Of a DNA stretch of 64,000 bases, positions 1 to 10,906 are shown one piece after another. The stretch covers positions 134,593,583-134,657,582 of the forward strand of contig NC_133390.1 in assembly GCF_047511655.1 (NCBI RefSeq), in the 5' to 3' direction. Origin of the DNA: Castor canadensis. Lineage: Eukaryota; Chordata; Mammalia; Rodentia; Castoridae. Made by a program: the position numbers and the translations under genes. Every line of letters begins with the position of its first letter. Position 1 is the first letter of the stretch. A model generated the notes under the pieces. That model saw only the letters and a list, made by a program, of their open reading frames with translations, had not been told where the DNA came from and did no database searches.

Positions 1-342
1 ATGCAAGGCTTGCTGCTGATTTGAGATCTCTGAGGTGAAATGAGGAGTTGCGGTTTGGGTTCTGCTCTTTTAGCACACTTCCTGGATGATTCCAAAAAGT
101 CAAAAGGACTAGGAAAATGAGTAACAGGGTCTTGTAAAGAAAAAAGAAATATTAAAAATTACAGAGCCAATCCATGTGGAAGATGTGTGAAGGGCTTATT
201 AGAGGGGCTCCCAAGCTTTAACAGGCCTCTTGGGTTTTCTTGCTAGTATACAGATCCCAGGGCCCATTTAACTCCAGGAATCAGAATCTGTAGAGCTGGA
301 GAGAGTTTACATTATTTTATAAACACATAAAATGGAAGGGAT
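1..342. other. Unassigned sequence
   Basis: I see no gene, exon or recognisable repeat in this stretch. Base composition is ordinary for mammalian intergenic or intronic DNA. Confidence 0.4.
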
Positions 343-520
343 GTGCTGTAGTTCAGCTCTTGAATGTCCCCCAAAGGACAGAGTAGCCCTCACAAGACAA
401 ACCTGCTGGCACTTTGACCTTAGACTTCTCACCCTACAGAACTGAGACAGTATATATTTTAGTTTTTCACAAATAACCCAGTCTATAGTACATTTTGCTA
501 TAGCAGTACAAGATGGACAA
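343..520 (+). mobile_element. ERVL-MaLR LTR remnant (MLT1/MST-like)
   Basis: The start has the typical 'gaatgtcccccaaagga' block near an LTR 5' end. The 3' part carries the 'cagtctatagtacattttg' and 'tagcagtacaagatgg' blocks that close MLT1/MST LTRs. It is a worn, shortened solo LTR fossil. The subfamily is from memory of the consensus. Confidence 0.6.
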
Positions 521-594
521 AGGGGAGTTTTTTCTCTAGGAGTTCCCCATCCTCAGGCTCCCATAGAAGTCCATTGCCATCATCTTAAAGTCTC

Positions 595-926
595 TTGACC
601 ATTGTTAAGACTTGGTCCTTGGGGTAGTGCAAATGGGGGGTGGGCTTAGTGGGATGTTTTAGGTCATTGGGGGTTGCCCTTGAAGGGGATTGTGGGATCT
701 GGTCCCTTCTTCCTCTTGTTTTGCTTCTGGGCTATGAAGTAAGTTTTGCTCTGCCATATCTTGCCACGATTACTGTTCTGCTTCACTATAGGCCCAAAGC
801 AAAGGAGTCAAGTGATCATGAACTGCACCTCTAAAACTACAAGCCACAATAAAGCTTTTCTCCTTATTAATTGATCATCTCAAACGTATTTTGTTATAAT
901 GATAGAAATTTGACTAATACAGGATG
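595..926 (+). mobile_element. ERVL-MaLR solo LTR (MT/ORR1/MST-like)
   Basis: It follows the family order closely: 'gtcattgggggttgccctt', a region around 'ctctgccatatcttgcc', 'caggcccaaagcaaagg'-type text, then 'gtgatcatgaactg', an AATAAAG-type poly(A) signal near 850 and a 'tttgactaataca' end. The 64-residue open frame at 640-834 lies inside this LTR and is not a gene. No internal region adjoins it. It is a broken, old fossil. Confidence 0.75.
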
Positions 927-1137
927 GTTTTGAAGCAAAGCAACTAAAATGGATTTTCAATTTTCTTAACATGATAATTTAAAAAATCTGAGCTATATGA
1001 TTAGAATGAGGTGATTTCTTTACAGCCAATGACAAATAAAAGAAAAGACAAGGAGCTGAAGGTCAATGGACTTTGAGATGCCAGGTGGCCACGGACTTCT
1101 ATGTGAGCATGAGGATGGGGCAGCTCTTAGAGAAAGA

Positions 1138-1522
1138 AAATCTCCTAGTCCATTTTGTACAGCTGAGGCAAAATTCCATAGACTGGGTAATTTATGGAAA
1201 ATAAATTTATTTCCTTGAAGTTCTGGAGGGTGGGAAGTCCAAGGTCAAGGTGCTAACAGGTTTATTGTCATATGATGGACAAGATGTTTCCAAGATGGTG
1301 CCTAATTGCTGCATCCCACCATGCAGAAGAACATTGTCCTCACCTGGCAGAAGGCAAAGGGCAAGAGCAGTCAAGACCTGATGAAGCACCTTTTGTAAGG
1401 GCCTTGATCCATTCATAAAGGAGTCTTCATGACATAAATGCCTCTTAAAAGCTCCACCTGTTAATGCCATCAGATTGGCCATTCAGGTGAACTTTGGAGG
1501 GAACACACTCAAACCATAGCAG
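1138..1522 (-). mobile_element. ERVL-MaLR solo LTR (MST/MLT1-like), reverse
   Basis: Read on the minus strand it starts 'tgctatggtttgagtgtg' and ends with the 'cttggacttcccaccctcc' and 'ttacccagtctatgg' blocks of MST/MLT1 LTRs. It is near full length, has no internal region beside it, and looks like a solo LTR fossil. Open frames here are shadows of the LTR. Confidence 0.8.
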
Positions 1523-2224
1523 GGCAGAGCACTGCTACTGTTGTCATTCTCAGGAGTGCTAGATCACTGGTTTTCAAAGAGGAGTTCCTAGACCAGCAGT
1601 ACTGGTATCACTGTGCGGCTTGTTAGAAATGCCAATTCTGGGCCCTACCTTGCATGCTTGAGCCATGGATTCTGGGGTCCAGGTACATGGGCTGTAACAA
1701 GCCCTGCAGAGGATTTTCTGATGGTGCCCAAGTTTGAAGCTCAGTGTTCTAGACACTGGTAGACAGGTAGCAAATGGAGAGGATCAGGTATATCCCTTCC
1801 CTCACTGTTGGCTGGTATGGAAAATTTTGATCCCAATTCTCCCTTCCTACTGCCCTTGGAAGCCCCAGAATAAACCTCTTTGTTCGTATTTCCCTGATGT
1901 CCATCTGTCACCATCTTTGGAGGATTCAAGTGAAATTGTTTGTCTTTTATGGAACAAACAAGCTTTCTTAAAGTCATAGTAACTTTGTTGGCTGATAAAA
2001 AGATGATTGACTGTTCTTTTTTTTTTTGCTTTGAAAAATTGGTGTATAATATAAAAAGGGCAAAACAATAACTTTCCAGTGGAGAGAGGTGATGAATACC
2101 ACCTTTAGACAAGAGGTAGGAACTCAAATCAGCCACATTGGGATGAACTGACATCCTGTAATATCTAATATCATGCCCTGGTAGGAACACAAATAATGTC
2201 TGTGAAATTACTGCCCCAAACACA
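1523..2224. other. Unassigned sequence
   Basis: Open frames of 160 residues (minus, 1741-2223) and 81 residues (plus, 1734-1979) overlap here. Neither shows a recognisable domain, and a run of T near 2015 sits inside one. I consider both chance frames. Confidence 0.4.
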
Positions 2225-2700
2225 CAACCTGATTCAGTTCTTTAAGAAGCATCAGGGAAATCCAAACTGAAGGATGTCCTACAAAATAAGTGATAAATAC
2301 TCTTCAAAAACATCAAGGCCAAGGTAAATGACAAAGCACTGTGTAGCTGCTCCACCCCAGGACACACAAGAGAACTGATGACTGAGTGATGTGGGGCCCT
2401 GGGTTGGATGCTGAATGAGGGGGAAGGGCTGTCAAGGACATCTCTGGGACAACTGGCCACAGGTAAATGTGACCTGTGAATGTGACAGTAGTATTGTTCA
2501 ATGATAAATTTCTTGATTTTGATTACTACACTGTAGTCATATATGACAATGTCCTTGTTTTTAACAATAAACCAACTGAAACACTTGGAGAGTAAGTAAG
2601 CAGGAGAGTCTAAGAGAATGATAGTGGGGCAAAACATTGACAATTGAGGAATCTGGGAAAAGTACACAAGGAAGTCCTCAAATTATCATTATATCCCCTT
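2225..2700 (+). mobile_element. Ancient L1M-type LINE 3' end
   Basis: The blocks 'aggatgtcctacaaaataag', 'gggttggatgctgaa', 'gggacaactggcc' and 'gggcaaaacattgacaattg' follow the order of a mammal-wide LINE 3' end that I remember as L1M. The same family appears in clearer form at 51860-52262. The element is heavily diverged and 5'-truncated. Subfamily name is uncertain. Confidence 0.5.
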
Positions 2701-3245
2701 TTTCTGTGGAAACTCACTAAAAAGTGGGTCTCTCTATATACAGAATGAATAATCAAGTTACCAGTGTACTTAGTTGCTTTTTAGTAATGGGATTATGGGT
2801 GACTTTCTTTTTCTCTTCTAAAATCTGTTTTCCTGTACTTATTCTGCAATAAACATGAACTATCCTGATAAAACTCATTCTTTCTTTGCATATGTTCTTC
2901 AACATAGCACATGGAAAGACAGGTTGAGAAGGGGAGATTGTTACCCATCATCCCCTGCACTCTGTCCCACCCCATTCACAAATTCATACTCACATTGGTT
3001 TCTATAGTCACACAAATGAGATGTGTCCTGAGGGTTCTATCATTTTCTCCTCTTTCTGCTAGCTAAGTGGCTTCTTGTTTTGTTCTTTTAAGATTTGAAA
3101 TTGCTTAGAGCCAGAAACATGCAAGAGCTAACTGTTGTCCTTTAGTAACCAAGGGGAGTTAGCTCTGGGATCTGATGTGGATACCAAAATTCATGGATGC
3201 ACAGTGTTTGCATATAATCTACCTACATCCTTCTGTACCAATTAA
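2701..3245. other. Unassigned sequence
   Basis: AT-rich text with no gene or clear repeat seen. The first ~200 bases may be a continuation of the preceding LINE tail. Confidence 0.35.
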
Positions 3246-3257
3246 ATCATCTCCAGA

Positions 3258-3367
3258 GCCGGGCGTGGTAGCATACACTTGTACTCTCAGCACTTGGGAA
3301 GTCGTGGCAAGAAGATCATGAATTCGAAGCCAGCATGGGCTACAGATGGAGATTCTGTCTCAAAAAT
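3258..3367 (+). mobile_element. B1-like SINE with target-site duplication
   Basis: It starts 'gccgggcgtggtagcatac', runs through 'agccagcatgggctac' and ends with 'ctcaaaaat', the pattern of a 7SL-derived B1 monomer. It is flanked by 'atcatctccaga' (3246-3257) and 'atcatctctaga' (3368-3379), a 12-bp target-site duplication with one mismatch. That fixes both ends. Confidence 0.9.
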
Positions 3368-3379
3368 ATCATCTCTAGA

Positions 3380-5065
3380 TTATTTATAATACCTAATACA
3401 ATGTAAATACAGTGTTTAGGGAAAATGGAGTGAGAAAAAAGTCTACATACGGTCAGCACAAATGCAATTTTTTTGGATATTTCTCATTTGTGATTGGTTG
3501 AATTTGCAGGTGCTGACTGTACACAGTTGAGGGGGAAAAGAATTTAATTAATTCAACTCTTTAGACTATTTACTGATGATGCCGCCTTTCTTCTTGGAGC
3601 TCCAGATTTTACAGACCACAGTCTGTTGATAGTGTTGATTGCACACACATAAGAGTGATACCATTAAAAGGACCCTCTGTCTTTCTGTCCCTCGGTATGT
3701 TCCTCAGTTCCACATTGGGTAAGGTCAAGGGACTTTGGGGAGACACCAAGTTCCCTTCCTTTTGTGCTTCCTGTCCTGCTGAGCACCTCCACAGTACCAC
3801 GTTGATAGCCATCTCTTCTGGTAATTTGAGCATTGTTAGCGTGTGCAGATCTGGACAATACTTTGCAGATGTCAAATACACAAGATAATGGTTGTTATTT
3901 TAAAGATCTTCCTCCTCAGCAAATATGGTTGCTAAGATAACAAGTACAGATCACCAAGGGCTAGAGTACAAAGAGCTTGGGTTTTGAATATATAAACAGT
4001 GCAGTACAGAGTCTCCTGACTAGCCTAAGGGCTGCAGGTGACATCAGGTAGGCAGATATCTGACAGGGGTGGTAAATGTGCTGGGTTTTCCTTCCAGTGG
4101 ATGTTGAGTTGGAGGAAATGCCTCCAGAAAAGCTCCCTGCTGATTTAGGTCACCCTGTCCTGTCTAAAAGGGCAATGTAGAGGCTTTCAGTGGCCATGTT
4201 TTGAAACCAAGGGACAACCTGAACGGACCCTTCAGGTTCACTTGCTTTTAGTTTCTTGATTTTTTTCACCATTTTTTTTTTAAAAAAAGCTAAGCAGGAA
4301 TTTAGAAGCTGAGGGCAGGTCCCCGCACATTTGATTGTCTTTGCCCTTTCTGGTCTATCACCACAAGTGTAAAAAAGTCATATAGCAGTCATTCTGCCCC
4401 TCACAGCATGAGGGCAGTTTTGATAAGGGAAGTGGGCTGGATAAAGAGGATAGAGAGCCATCAAGTCTAAGTTGTGGGGCCATCTGGGATTTTATGATTC
4501 TATCTCCACAAAAAGGGAACAGAATCTTATAACCAGGGATATTTTCTCAATCCTGCTTGTGTCTACCTAACTGCTTATGCTAACACAACCTGTGGGATTG
4601 AGTATGTTTGAAGCTATCACTATCTGGAGTCTTCTCTTGAAATGGCCAGATTTCTGGAAAGTTAACACAAACAGATATTTCTAGGAAATCATGTTCTGAC
4701 TTATAGGTAAGATTGAGTGCAGAATTTGTAGGGAAGTCTGTTGCCTTCACAGCTACACCCTGCTGGCTCTACCACACTTTCTTCTTCTTTTTTTTTAATC
4801 AAATGAGGACTCTTTCTGTTCTCAAGCACTTCCTGCTATTTTCTAGTCACTGGTCACTTTGGGGAGCAGGAGGAGTCCAGTTACTATCTCTGTGTAGAAA
4901 ATCAGCTGGTCTGGCAAAACTCAGCTACCAGAAATATCAGCCACACATCTGTTGCCCTGAGGGTTCCTAATTACAGATCCAAGCACAGGCTGGGACAAGG
5001 TATGGCAGGGCCTGGTTGGTAGCTGGTGCTTCCTCTGTCTTCCACTGTGCTGCAAGCTTGCCCTA
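3380..5065. other. Unassigned sequence
   Basis: No gene, exon or confident repeat is visible. Small open frames at 3609-3888 overlap on both strands and have no domain signature. Short homopolymer runs occur near 4275 and 4790. Confidence 0.4.
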
Positions 5066-5067
5066 TA

Positions 5068-5200
5068 CCTGCTCTGTGCCTCAGTTTCCTTATTTGCAAA
5101 GTCAGGTAACAGTAGCATTGGGTCCTAAGGTTGTGGGGGAAAACCACAGGAGGTAACTCACATTCAGTGCTTAATATTGTCCCTGGGGCTCCATACCTGT
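5068..5200 (+). mobile_element. MIR SINE relic
   Basis: It has 'tgcctcagtttccttatttg', the hallmark core of MIR on the sense strand, followed by 'gtaactcacattcagtgct', the right part of the core. Very old and diverged. Confidence 0.6.
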
Positions 5201-5204
5201 GCTG

Positions 5205-5870
5205 TTACAGCACATGGAGGGTGGCAATTGACTCTGCCTGAGACAGAGATGCTGAGAAGGTGTGTAAGAAGGACACGTGGCACAGGGCTTAAGTGATGGT
5301 GGGGCAATGGCCAGCAGTGGGAAAGCAGCAGTTTCTGCAGACATGTCCCTCAGGACATTGGCCAAGTGTTCCCTCTTAGGAGGGCACAGCACGGGCTATG
5401 GGTGGAAATATGAGGGCTGTGTGTCCTCATATGGTCTGTGTGTTGGGGAGTAATTTGAAGCTTAGTGTTTTTACTGCAAACATTTAAATGTGACAATTTT
5501 CTTTCTTCAAAAAAAAAAAAAAGATGTGATGAGTTGAAATAAGCATTCAAAGATTACATGGAAAGTGCCAAAGTGCCTTTCTATCTGTCACAAACTGATG
5601 CTGGGACTGGCAGTGTTCAGGACTTGAGCACTTAAATCCACTGGAGTTTGTGCATCTTTTGGATGTGACAAACAAATGCTTCCATAACTTTGTCAAAACA
5701 AACAACTTGTGCTTATGAATTGCTAAAATAGTAAAACAAACATAACAGGTACTTAGAAACTGCTTTGGCTGAAAAGCACTGACTCCTTCCTTGGCCTACA
5801 GTTAACTGAAAGCAGGAGGAAAGCTTAGCATCCCTGCCTCCATTTTACATCTGTCTTTGCACTCAGCTCT
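5205..5870. other. Unassigned sequence with an A-run
   Basis: A 13-base A-run ends near 5522. It may be a poly(A) tail of a decayed retrocopy, but nothing upstream is recognisable. No gene seen. Confidence 0.35.
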
Positions 5871-5884
5871 TGTCTCCTGCAGTA

Positions 5885-6345
5885 ACTGTGCAGATGCCTA
5901 GGAATCCAGGAAGGACAGAACTGATGGGTAAACATCTTGTGACAAGAGTTGAAGCTACCCCCAGGCCACAAATATACTCCCCAGGTAACAAAGACTTTCT
6001 TCTCACGACCAGACCCAGCCTGACCAATCCTGAGATAAAGAACAAAGGACCACACCTTTGACCACTGGGCCACATTTGTGACCAGGACTGTTTAATTATA
6101 TACATTTCTTGCACTCTGCCCCAATTCTTCCTCTATTTAAACCTAAAGCTCATGCCTATACCCTGAAGGTGACTGAAGTGCTGACTTTGCCTCTTTCTGT
6201 GGGGCATATCTATGCAGTGTAATAAAATTCTCTGCCTTTTACCCCACTTGTCTCTTTGTTTGATGTATTGGGGTGAGTGCCCGGATCTGACATGTGGAAG
6301 CCCTGGAGTTGAACCTCTAGCCTAGAACTCTGGTTATAAAAAGAT
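5885..6345 (+). mobile_element. ERV1-like LTR, copy 1
   Basis: This block shares order and wording with 9745-10150: 'ccaggaaggacagaa', 'taaacatcttgtgacaa', a pyrimidine- and A-rich middle ('cctctatttaaacctaaagc') and 'cctgaaggtgactg', then an AATAAAA poly(A) signal near 6221. TATA-like 'tatttaaa' lies ahead of the poly(A) signal, as expected for a U3-R layout. I read it as a solo LTR of a gammaretrovirus-like (ERV1) family; the family name is inferred. Broken and old. Confidence 0.5.
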
Positions 6346-7960
6346 GCAGGTGAGTTTTCAAGGGTGTTGGAACAGCACCAAAGCCCTTTCAGCCTTAAGT
6401 TGGTATCATATCAACCCAGACAGTTGGGGCTGAGAAGGACCTTTGCAGTGGGCCAACTGACACTAGCAGGCACTTAGGCCATGAATGCTCTGCAGAGGGT
6501 CACTATGTAGATGGAATATCTTCATAAAGTCCATCCCTCTATTCACAGGAGGAAGGAGGCAAGAGAAGGCAGTTGTTCTGTCCCAGATGGACAAGTTCCC
6601 AGAGGTCTTGTCTGGGTGCTTGCACTGATAGCCACTCAGTGGCACTCATGAAGCAGCTCCCTGATCCCTGAGCCTCTGTGACTATTGTTTGGATGTGAAT
6701 GTGACAGGTAGAGGAAGCCAGCTCACAGATACCAGAATGCTTCGGCCCAATCAAGAGCCACCTTCGCCACAGAGACTCTCCTTCTTCAGCCTTTAGCTCT
6801 GACCGGCAGAGATGTATAGAAGCTGTTTCCTCTGCCTCCTGCAGAGAGCAGCTCTGAGCCATCCAGGCTCCTGGGCCCCTGGGGAAGGCTGAAACAGGTC
6901 TCCAGCCCATGTCCCAGCCTCCTCCTTAGCTTGCTGCCCCTCCATACCTTTCTTCCCTTACTATCCTCTCCTAGTTCTAGGTGAACCAGAATCCTGCCCA
7001 GCAGATTCTAGGAACCCGGCCTCAGTGCTGCCGTTATAAACACAGTGCAGCTGCCTTCCAGGGTGGTGGAGCCCAGAGCACCAGGCCAAGGGCAAATAGG
7101 GAAAACACATCACTGGCCATTCATATAAGCTACAGACACCCAGTGAATAAGGATGAATAAGAGCCTAATACTGCACACAATATACTTAAACTAAAAAAAA
7201 AATTTCTTATTTATTTAAAATTAAAACTTAGCTGGGCATCCCACATTTTCATGTGATGATTATACCACTGAGTGCCTTTCCAATCTGTTTTGAGAGCTTG
7301 AGAAAACATTGCAGGTGCCCAGTGTCACCCTAAATAGCAAATGTAGTAGGAGTAATGACAATCGTGACAGTGTAACCAGGCAGCTCTTTTGGGACCTTGT
7401 CCTCGGCAGTTGCTTTCACTGCCCCGTCTCTTTACTGTTTCCCTTCCCTTCCCTAAACCTTTTTCAGTGTTCACTTCTGGCATTCTACATTCTATAGAGA
7501 AATCCTACCTAAAAGGCTAAGATTTTCACTGCTAAGTCTTTCTTTAGATTTACAGAACGTGGAAGACTGTTGACCTTTGTGAGACCCCTCCTGAGTCTTC
7601 AGTTATACCAGCTGCCACAGGCTTGTAAATGATTGAGAGGTTCTGTCTGTCAGGAAGAAATTCCAGGGACTAAACTAGTTGCAGGAGGTCCAGCTCCATT
7701 GCCTGGTTTGGGCCACAGATAAAGAAAGGAGACACAGGGCCTGGATGAAAAAACCCCCTCCACAGGCACATAACCTTCCTGCATGCACTTCTTTCCCTCC
7801 CTATAAAAGCGCTTTGCATCTGTGAGCCCCCTAAAGACCCATCCTTGCGGCTGGGCCCCTCTACCATCTCAATATCACTGATCCTTGAATAACCCTTATT
7901 CCTTCCTACCAGCTCTCCTCTCCTGAATGTTGGCCTTTGAGCAGCAGGCAGCCTGGACCT
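6346..7960. other. Unassigned sequence
   Basis: No recognisable gene or repeat. A minus-strand frame of 123 residues (6539-6910) lacks domain features. An A-run at 7193-7202 is followed by 'gctgggcatcccacatt', which may be a decayed SINE start. Confidence 0.4.
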
Positions 7961-7961
7961 C

Positions 7962-8157
7962 AGTAATAGCAGTAATGGGCGTAGCAGCAGCAGCAGCAGC
8001 AGCAGCAGTAGAAGAAGAAGCAGTAATAGCAATAGCAGTAGGAATAAAGTAGCAATGGCAGCATTAGTGACAGCAACAGTGGTATTAATAGCAATAGGAC
8101 TAGTACTAGTACAGGAGTAATAACAGAAACAGCAGCAGGAGTAACGGCAGTAGTAAT
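7962..8157. repeat. Trinucleotide array (CAG/TAG/AAG-type)
   Basis: An array of period 3 built of agc, agt, aga and ata triplets. It has a pure (CAG)n-like core at about 7984-8009 and a decayed right part to about 8157. On the minus strand it gives a 167-residue frame (7670-8173) with a leucine run; this is the repeat, not a gene. Confidence 0.9.
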
Positions 8158-8720
8158 GTTGATAGGTGAACATGTGCAGGAAGGATCAAATGACCAGGGC
8201 TCCAAGGTTCCACTCTCTAAAGCCTTGGATAGCCTATACCCATAAAACCCCAGATGTCCCACGCTCTGAACCAATGATTAAGATAATGATCCTATATCCT
8301 TATGGAGCCTACTCCACATATCAAGGCTGGGCATACATCTTTGAGGGCATAATAACTGCTGCTATCTTCCACTGAAAGCCCTAGATCTCGAAGATGCTCA
8401 GGCTCCTGTCCTCACTTTCTCAAAAGCGTAGGGGTGTGACTTTCCACGTACAGCAGCCACTGAGCAGTTGCTAAAGCATTTTAGGGAGGACCACAAAAAG
8501 AGGAGCCCAATTTTGTGCCACATAGTAGCCTTGCCCTGTTGGATAATGGATAGCTTCAACACTGGAACTGCCCAGCTCACATCTGGAGACATAGTCCCAA
8601 TTTGCTAAGTTACTCTTTGCTTCTTCCTTCACTGCTCCTGGAGCATCATTCTAAACTTGCACCCTGTGAGCTAAGGAACATCTGCAACACCTCAACCACA
8701 CACAGCAATATCAACTTCCT
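8158..8720. other. Unassigned sequence
   Basis: No gene or clear repeat. Small frames on both strands have no domain signature. Confidence 0.4.
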
Positions 8721-8721
8721 T

Positions 8722-8921
8722 CTTTTTTTTTTTTTTTTTGGAGGAACTGGAGATTGAACTCAGGGCCTCACTTTTGCTAGGCCTACCCCCTCTTGTCCTT
8801 GTAATTTTTAGTTTGTTTTTCAGGTTAGGTCTAATGCTTTTGCCTGGGTCAGCCTAAGACCACAATCTTCCTCCCTCTGCCTCCTAGTTGGGATACAGGT
8901 GTGTGCTGCCACACTGGCTTC
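8722..8921 (-). mobile_element. Composite SINE B1-ID, reverse
   Basis: On the plus strand it reads: T-run, then reverse ID ('gattgaactcagggcctcac'), then reverse B1 ('gcctcctagttgggatacag' to 'ccacactgg'). In sense orientation this is a B1 monomer followed by an ID unit and an A-tail. The same layout recurs at 10675, 21682 and 25324. Confidence 0.8.
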
Positions 8922-9032
8922 AGTAGCAGTAATAAAGGTGGCCATGGTACGTAATAATGGCAACAGCAGCAGTAGCACAATAGTAATAATAGCATCAGTC
9001 ACAGGTGTGAAAGTAGTAACAGTGGAAATTAA
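8922..9032. repeat. Second trinucleotide array (AGT/AAC/AAT-type)
   Basis: Period-3 text ('cagtagcagtaataa', 'ggcaacagcagcagtagc', 'atagtaataatagcatcag') that begins right at the outer edge of the preceding SINE. It resembles the decayed half of the array at 7962-8157, about 0.8 kb upstream. Confidence 0.75.
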
Positions 9033-9034
9033 CG

Positions 9035-9246
9035 CACTCCATGAGTATTGTATACCAGGCACCATTCTCACGCATTACATTATTGAATCCTCCAGTACCC
9101 CCTCCAAGGCCAGGTCTTCTGATTTATTTTGCAGATGAGAAACTGAGGCACTAAGCCAGAAATGACTTTTCTAAGGCCACATAGCTGATAAATAGTGGGG
9201 TGAACTTCAAACTCTGACAATGCAGGGTCATGCTTCCAATCACCAC
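9035..9246 (-). mobile_element. MIR SINE, reverse
   Basis: Plus-strand text 'ataccaggcaccattctc', 'gcagatgagaaactgaggca' and 'ggccacatagctgataa' is the reverse complement of the MIR core. It is one of the best preserved MIRs in the window. Confidence 0.85.
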
Positions 9247-9249
9247 AGT

Positions 9250-9744
9250 AGTTAGACTATGTAGCAGCCTCTTAGGAATCTCAGATTGCATGATGTTCCA
9301 GAAAGATGGAATAATTTCCTGACCAAGGCTAGGAAATTTTTGGAGCTTCTCCCTATGTGGCTTGTCCTGTTCCACCATACTTCAGACAGGCTCTCCTCCT
9401 GCCGACTTCCTGGTGAATTTACCATCTAACCCCATCTGAACTTGTTAGAACCCTGTATAGCTAGTGCCTGTGTTGTTCTTGTCTAGCCTACTCGTGGGGC
9501 TCTGAGTGGAAGAAAGCAGGTCTCTCTCCCCAAGGAAATGTAGGAGTCTCTAGTATGCAGCTTTATCAGCGAATCACTGGTTAAGGGGTTTGTATCCTTC
9601 CTGCAAGCACCAAGGAATGTCCTCTATGCCCACTTTCTGATAATTTTAGGAGGGCACTGGACACTGGCCCAACTAACTCTATTTCATACCTCTCTGCTGC
9701 TTTGACCTTTGTGTGTGTGTCTGTATGTGCACTTTTCCCCACCA
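9250..9744. other. Unassigned sequence
   Basis: No gene or clear repeat. A short TG run precedes the LTR at 9745. Confidence 0.4.
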
Positions 9745-10155
9745 CAGTCACCTGAGGACTCCAGGAAGGACAGAATCAATGAGTAAACATCTTGTGACAA
9801 AAGGAGACACTGCCCCTCAGACAAACAATGCCTTCATCTTATCGCGACCCACTCCACCTAAACATCCTGGGATAATGATCAACCAGAGCACATTTTTGAC
9901 CAGAGCTGCCTAATAACATGTACCTCTTGGTTCCAACTCTTCCCCAACTTAGAACTAAAATTTATGTCAGAATCCTGAAGACGACATTGGTGGTCACTGA
10001 GTCACTTTGTCTTCCCGATGTTAGCTAAATTCTATTAAACTTTCTTTCACCAGGGCTGCAGGGCTGGTCTCTGTAATTGGCACATGGGGACAAGTGACCC
10101 AGCCTAGTCTGGTTAGGAACTCCCAGAGCCCGAGCTTTTTGTCCTGAAACTCCAG
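9745..10155 (+). mobile_element. ERV1-like LTR, copy 2
   Basis: Homologous to 5885-6345: 'actccaggaaggacagaa', 'taaacatcttgtgacaaaa', 'cctgaagacgac', and an ATTAAA-type poly(A) signal near 10035. The part after the poly(A) signal ('ggcacatggggac') reads like the U5 end. Same strand as copy 1 but I see no retroviral coding text between the two, so I take them as separate solo LTR fossils. The 66-residue frame at 9713-9913 lies inside it. Confidence 0.5.
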
Positions 10156-10379
10156 TTTCCTTCAGCCCTGCAATGACTAGTTTTGCTGTCTAACTGGAGC
10201 TGAGGAAGGAGCCTCAGCTTGGTGGTCCCAGGGGCCACTGATGTCCCCTCCCTAGTCCTCATCTCTAAGCATGTCCTTTTCTCTTGCAGCTCTCAACAAC
10301 ATAGAACAAGGTATGGTGCTGACTGTGTGGAAACTAGCACTGAGCAGAGTGATGGTGCCAACTAGGGATGGTTGACAGT

Positions 10380-10540
10380 CTAAAGAACTTAGACTCAGAG
10401 ACTGGCTGATCTACATCTAGGTTTGATTCTTGGCTGGAGCATTTGCCAGTTGTTGTCTTGACCTGAAAGCTGTGATTTGCCTTCTCTCAGCCTATAAGCT
10501 TATAATGGGGATGGTCATTGCCCTGGTCAGGCATCAGGAG
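10380..10540 (+). mobile_element. MIR SINE relic
   Basis: The order 'gtttgattcttggctggagc', 'atttgccagttgttgtcttg' and 'ttgccttctctcagcctat' followed by 'ataatggggatggtcatt' matches the sense MIR core at low identity. Confidence 0.55.
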
Positions 10541-10674
10541 GCTGAGGGGCATATTGAAAGCTCTCCGCTCCATCCAGCCAAAGACTGGCTCTGGTCTGTG
10601 CCATGTTAGGATCTAAAAACTCTGATAGATGGCTTGTCTCTTTCCTGGCTTGAGCTGACAGGAAATGAGCATCC

Positions 10675-10892
10675 TTTTTTTCTTTTGTCAGTACTTGTGT
10701 TTGAACTCAGGACCTCATGTTTTCTAGTCAAGTGCTCTACCACTTGAGCCACTCCATCAGCCTTTTTAAATGTTGAATATTTTTGAGATGAGGCTCGCAA
10801 ACGATTTCCCCAGGGTGGGCTTTGAACCACATCCTTCTGATCTCTGCCTCATGAGTAGCTAGGATTACAGGCGTGAGCCACCAGCACCTGGT
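10675..10892 (-). mobile_element. Composite SINE B1-ID with target-site duplication, reverse
   Basis: Reverse ID ('gtgtttgaactcaggacctc', 'ctctaccacttgagccac') is followed by reverse B1 ('tagctaggattacaggcg' to 'ccaccagcacctgg'). The flanks 'ggaaatgagcatcc' (10661-10674) and 'ggaagtgagcatcc' (10893-10906) form a 14-bp target-site duplication with one mismatch. This shows that the B1 and ID parts moved as one unit. Confidence 0.93.
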
Positions 10893-10906
10893 GGAAGTGA
10901 GCATCC

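Noticed and set aside
7670-8173. 167-residue minus-strand frame with a long leucine run
   Set aside because: It is the translation of a CAG/TAG-type trinucleotide array; outside the array there is no domain and no start or splice context.
5885-10155. A single provirus bounded by the two ERV1-like LTRs
   Set aside because: No retroviral internal text is visible between them and unrelated repeats lie there, so two solo LTRs is the simpler reading.
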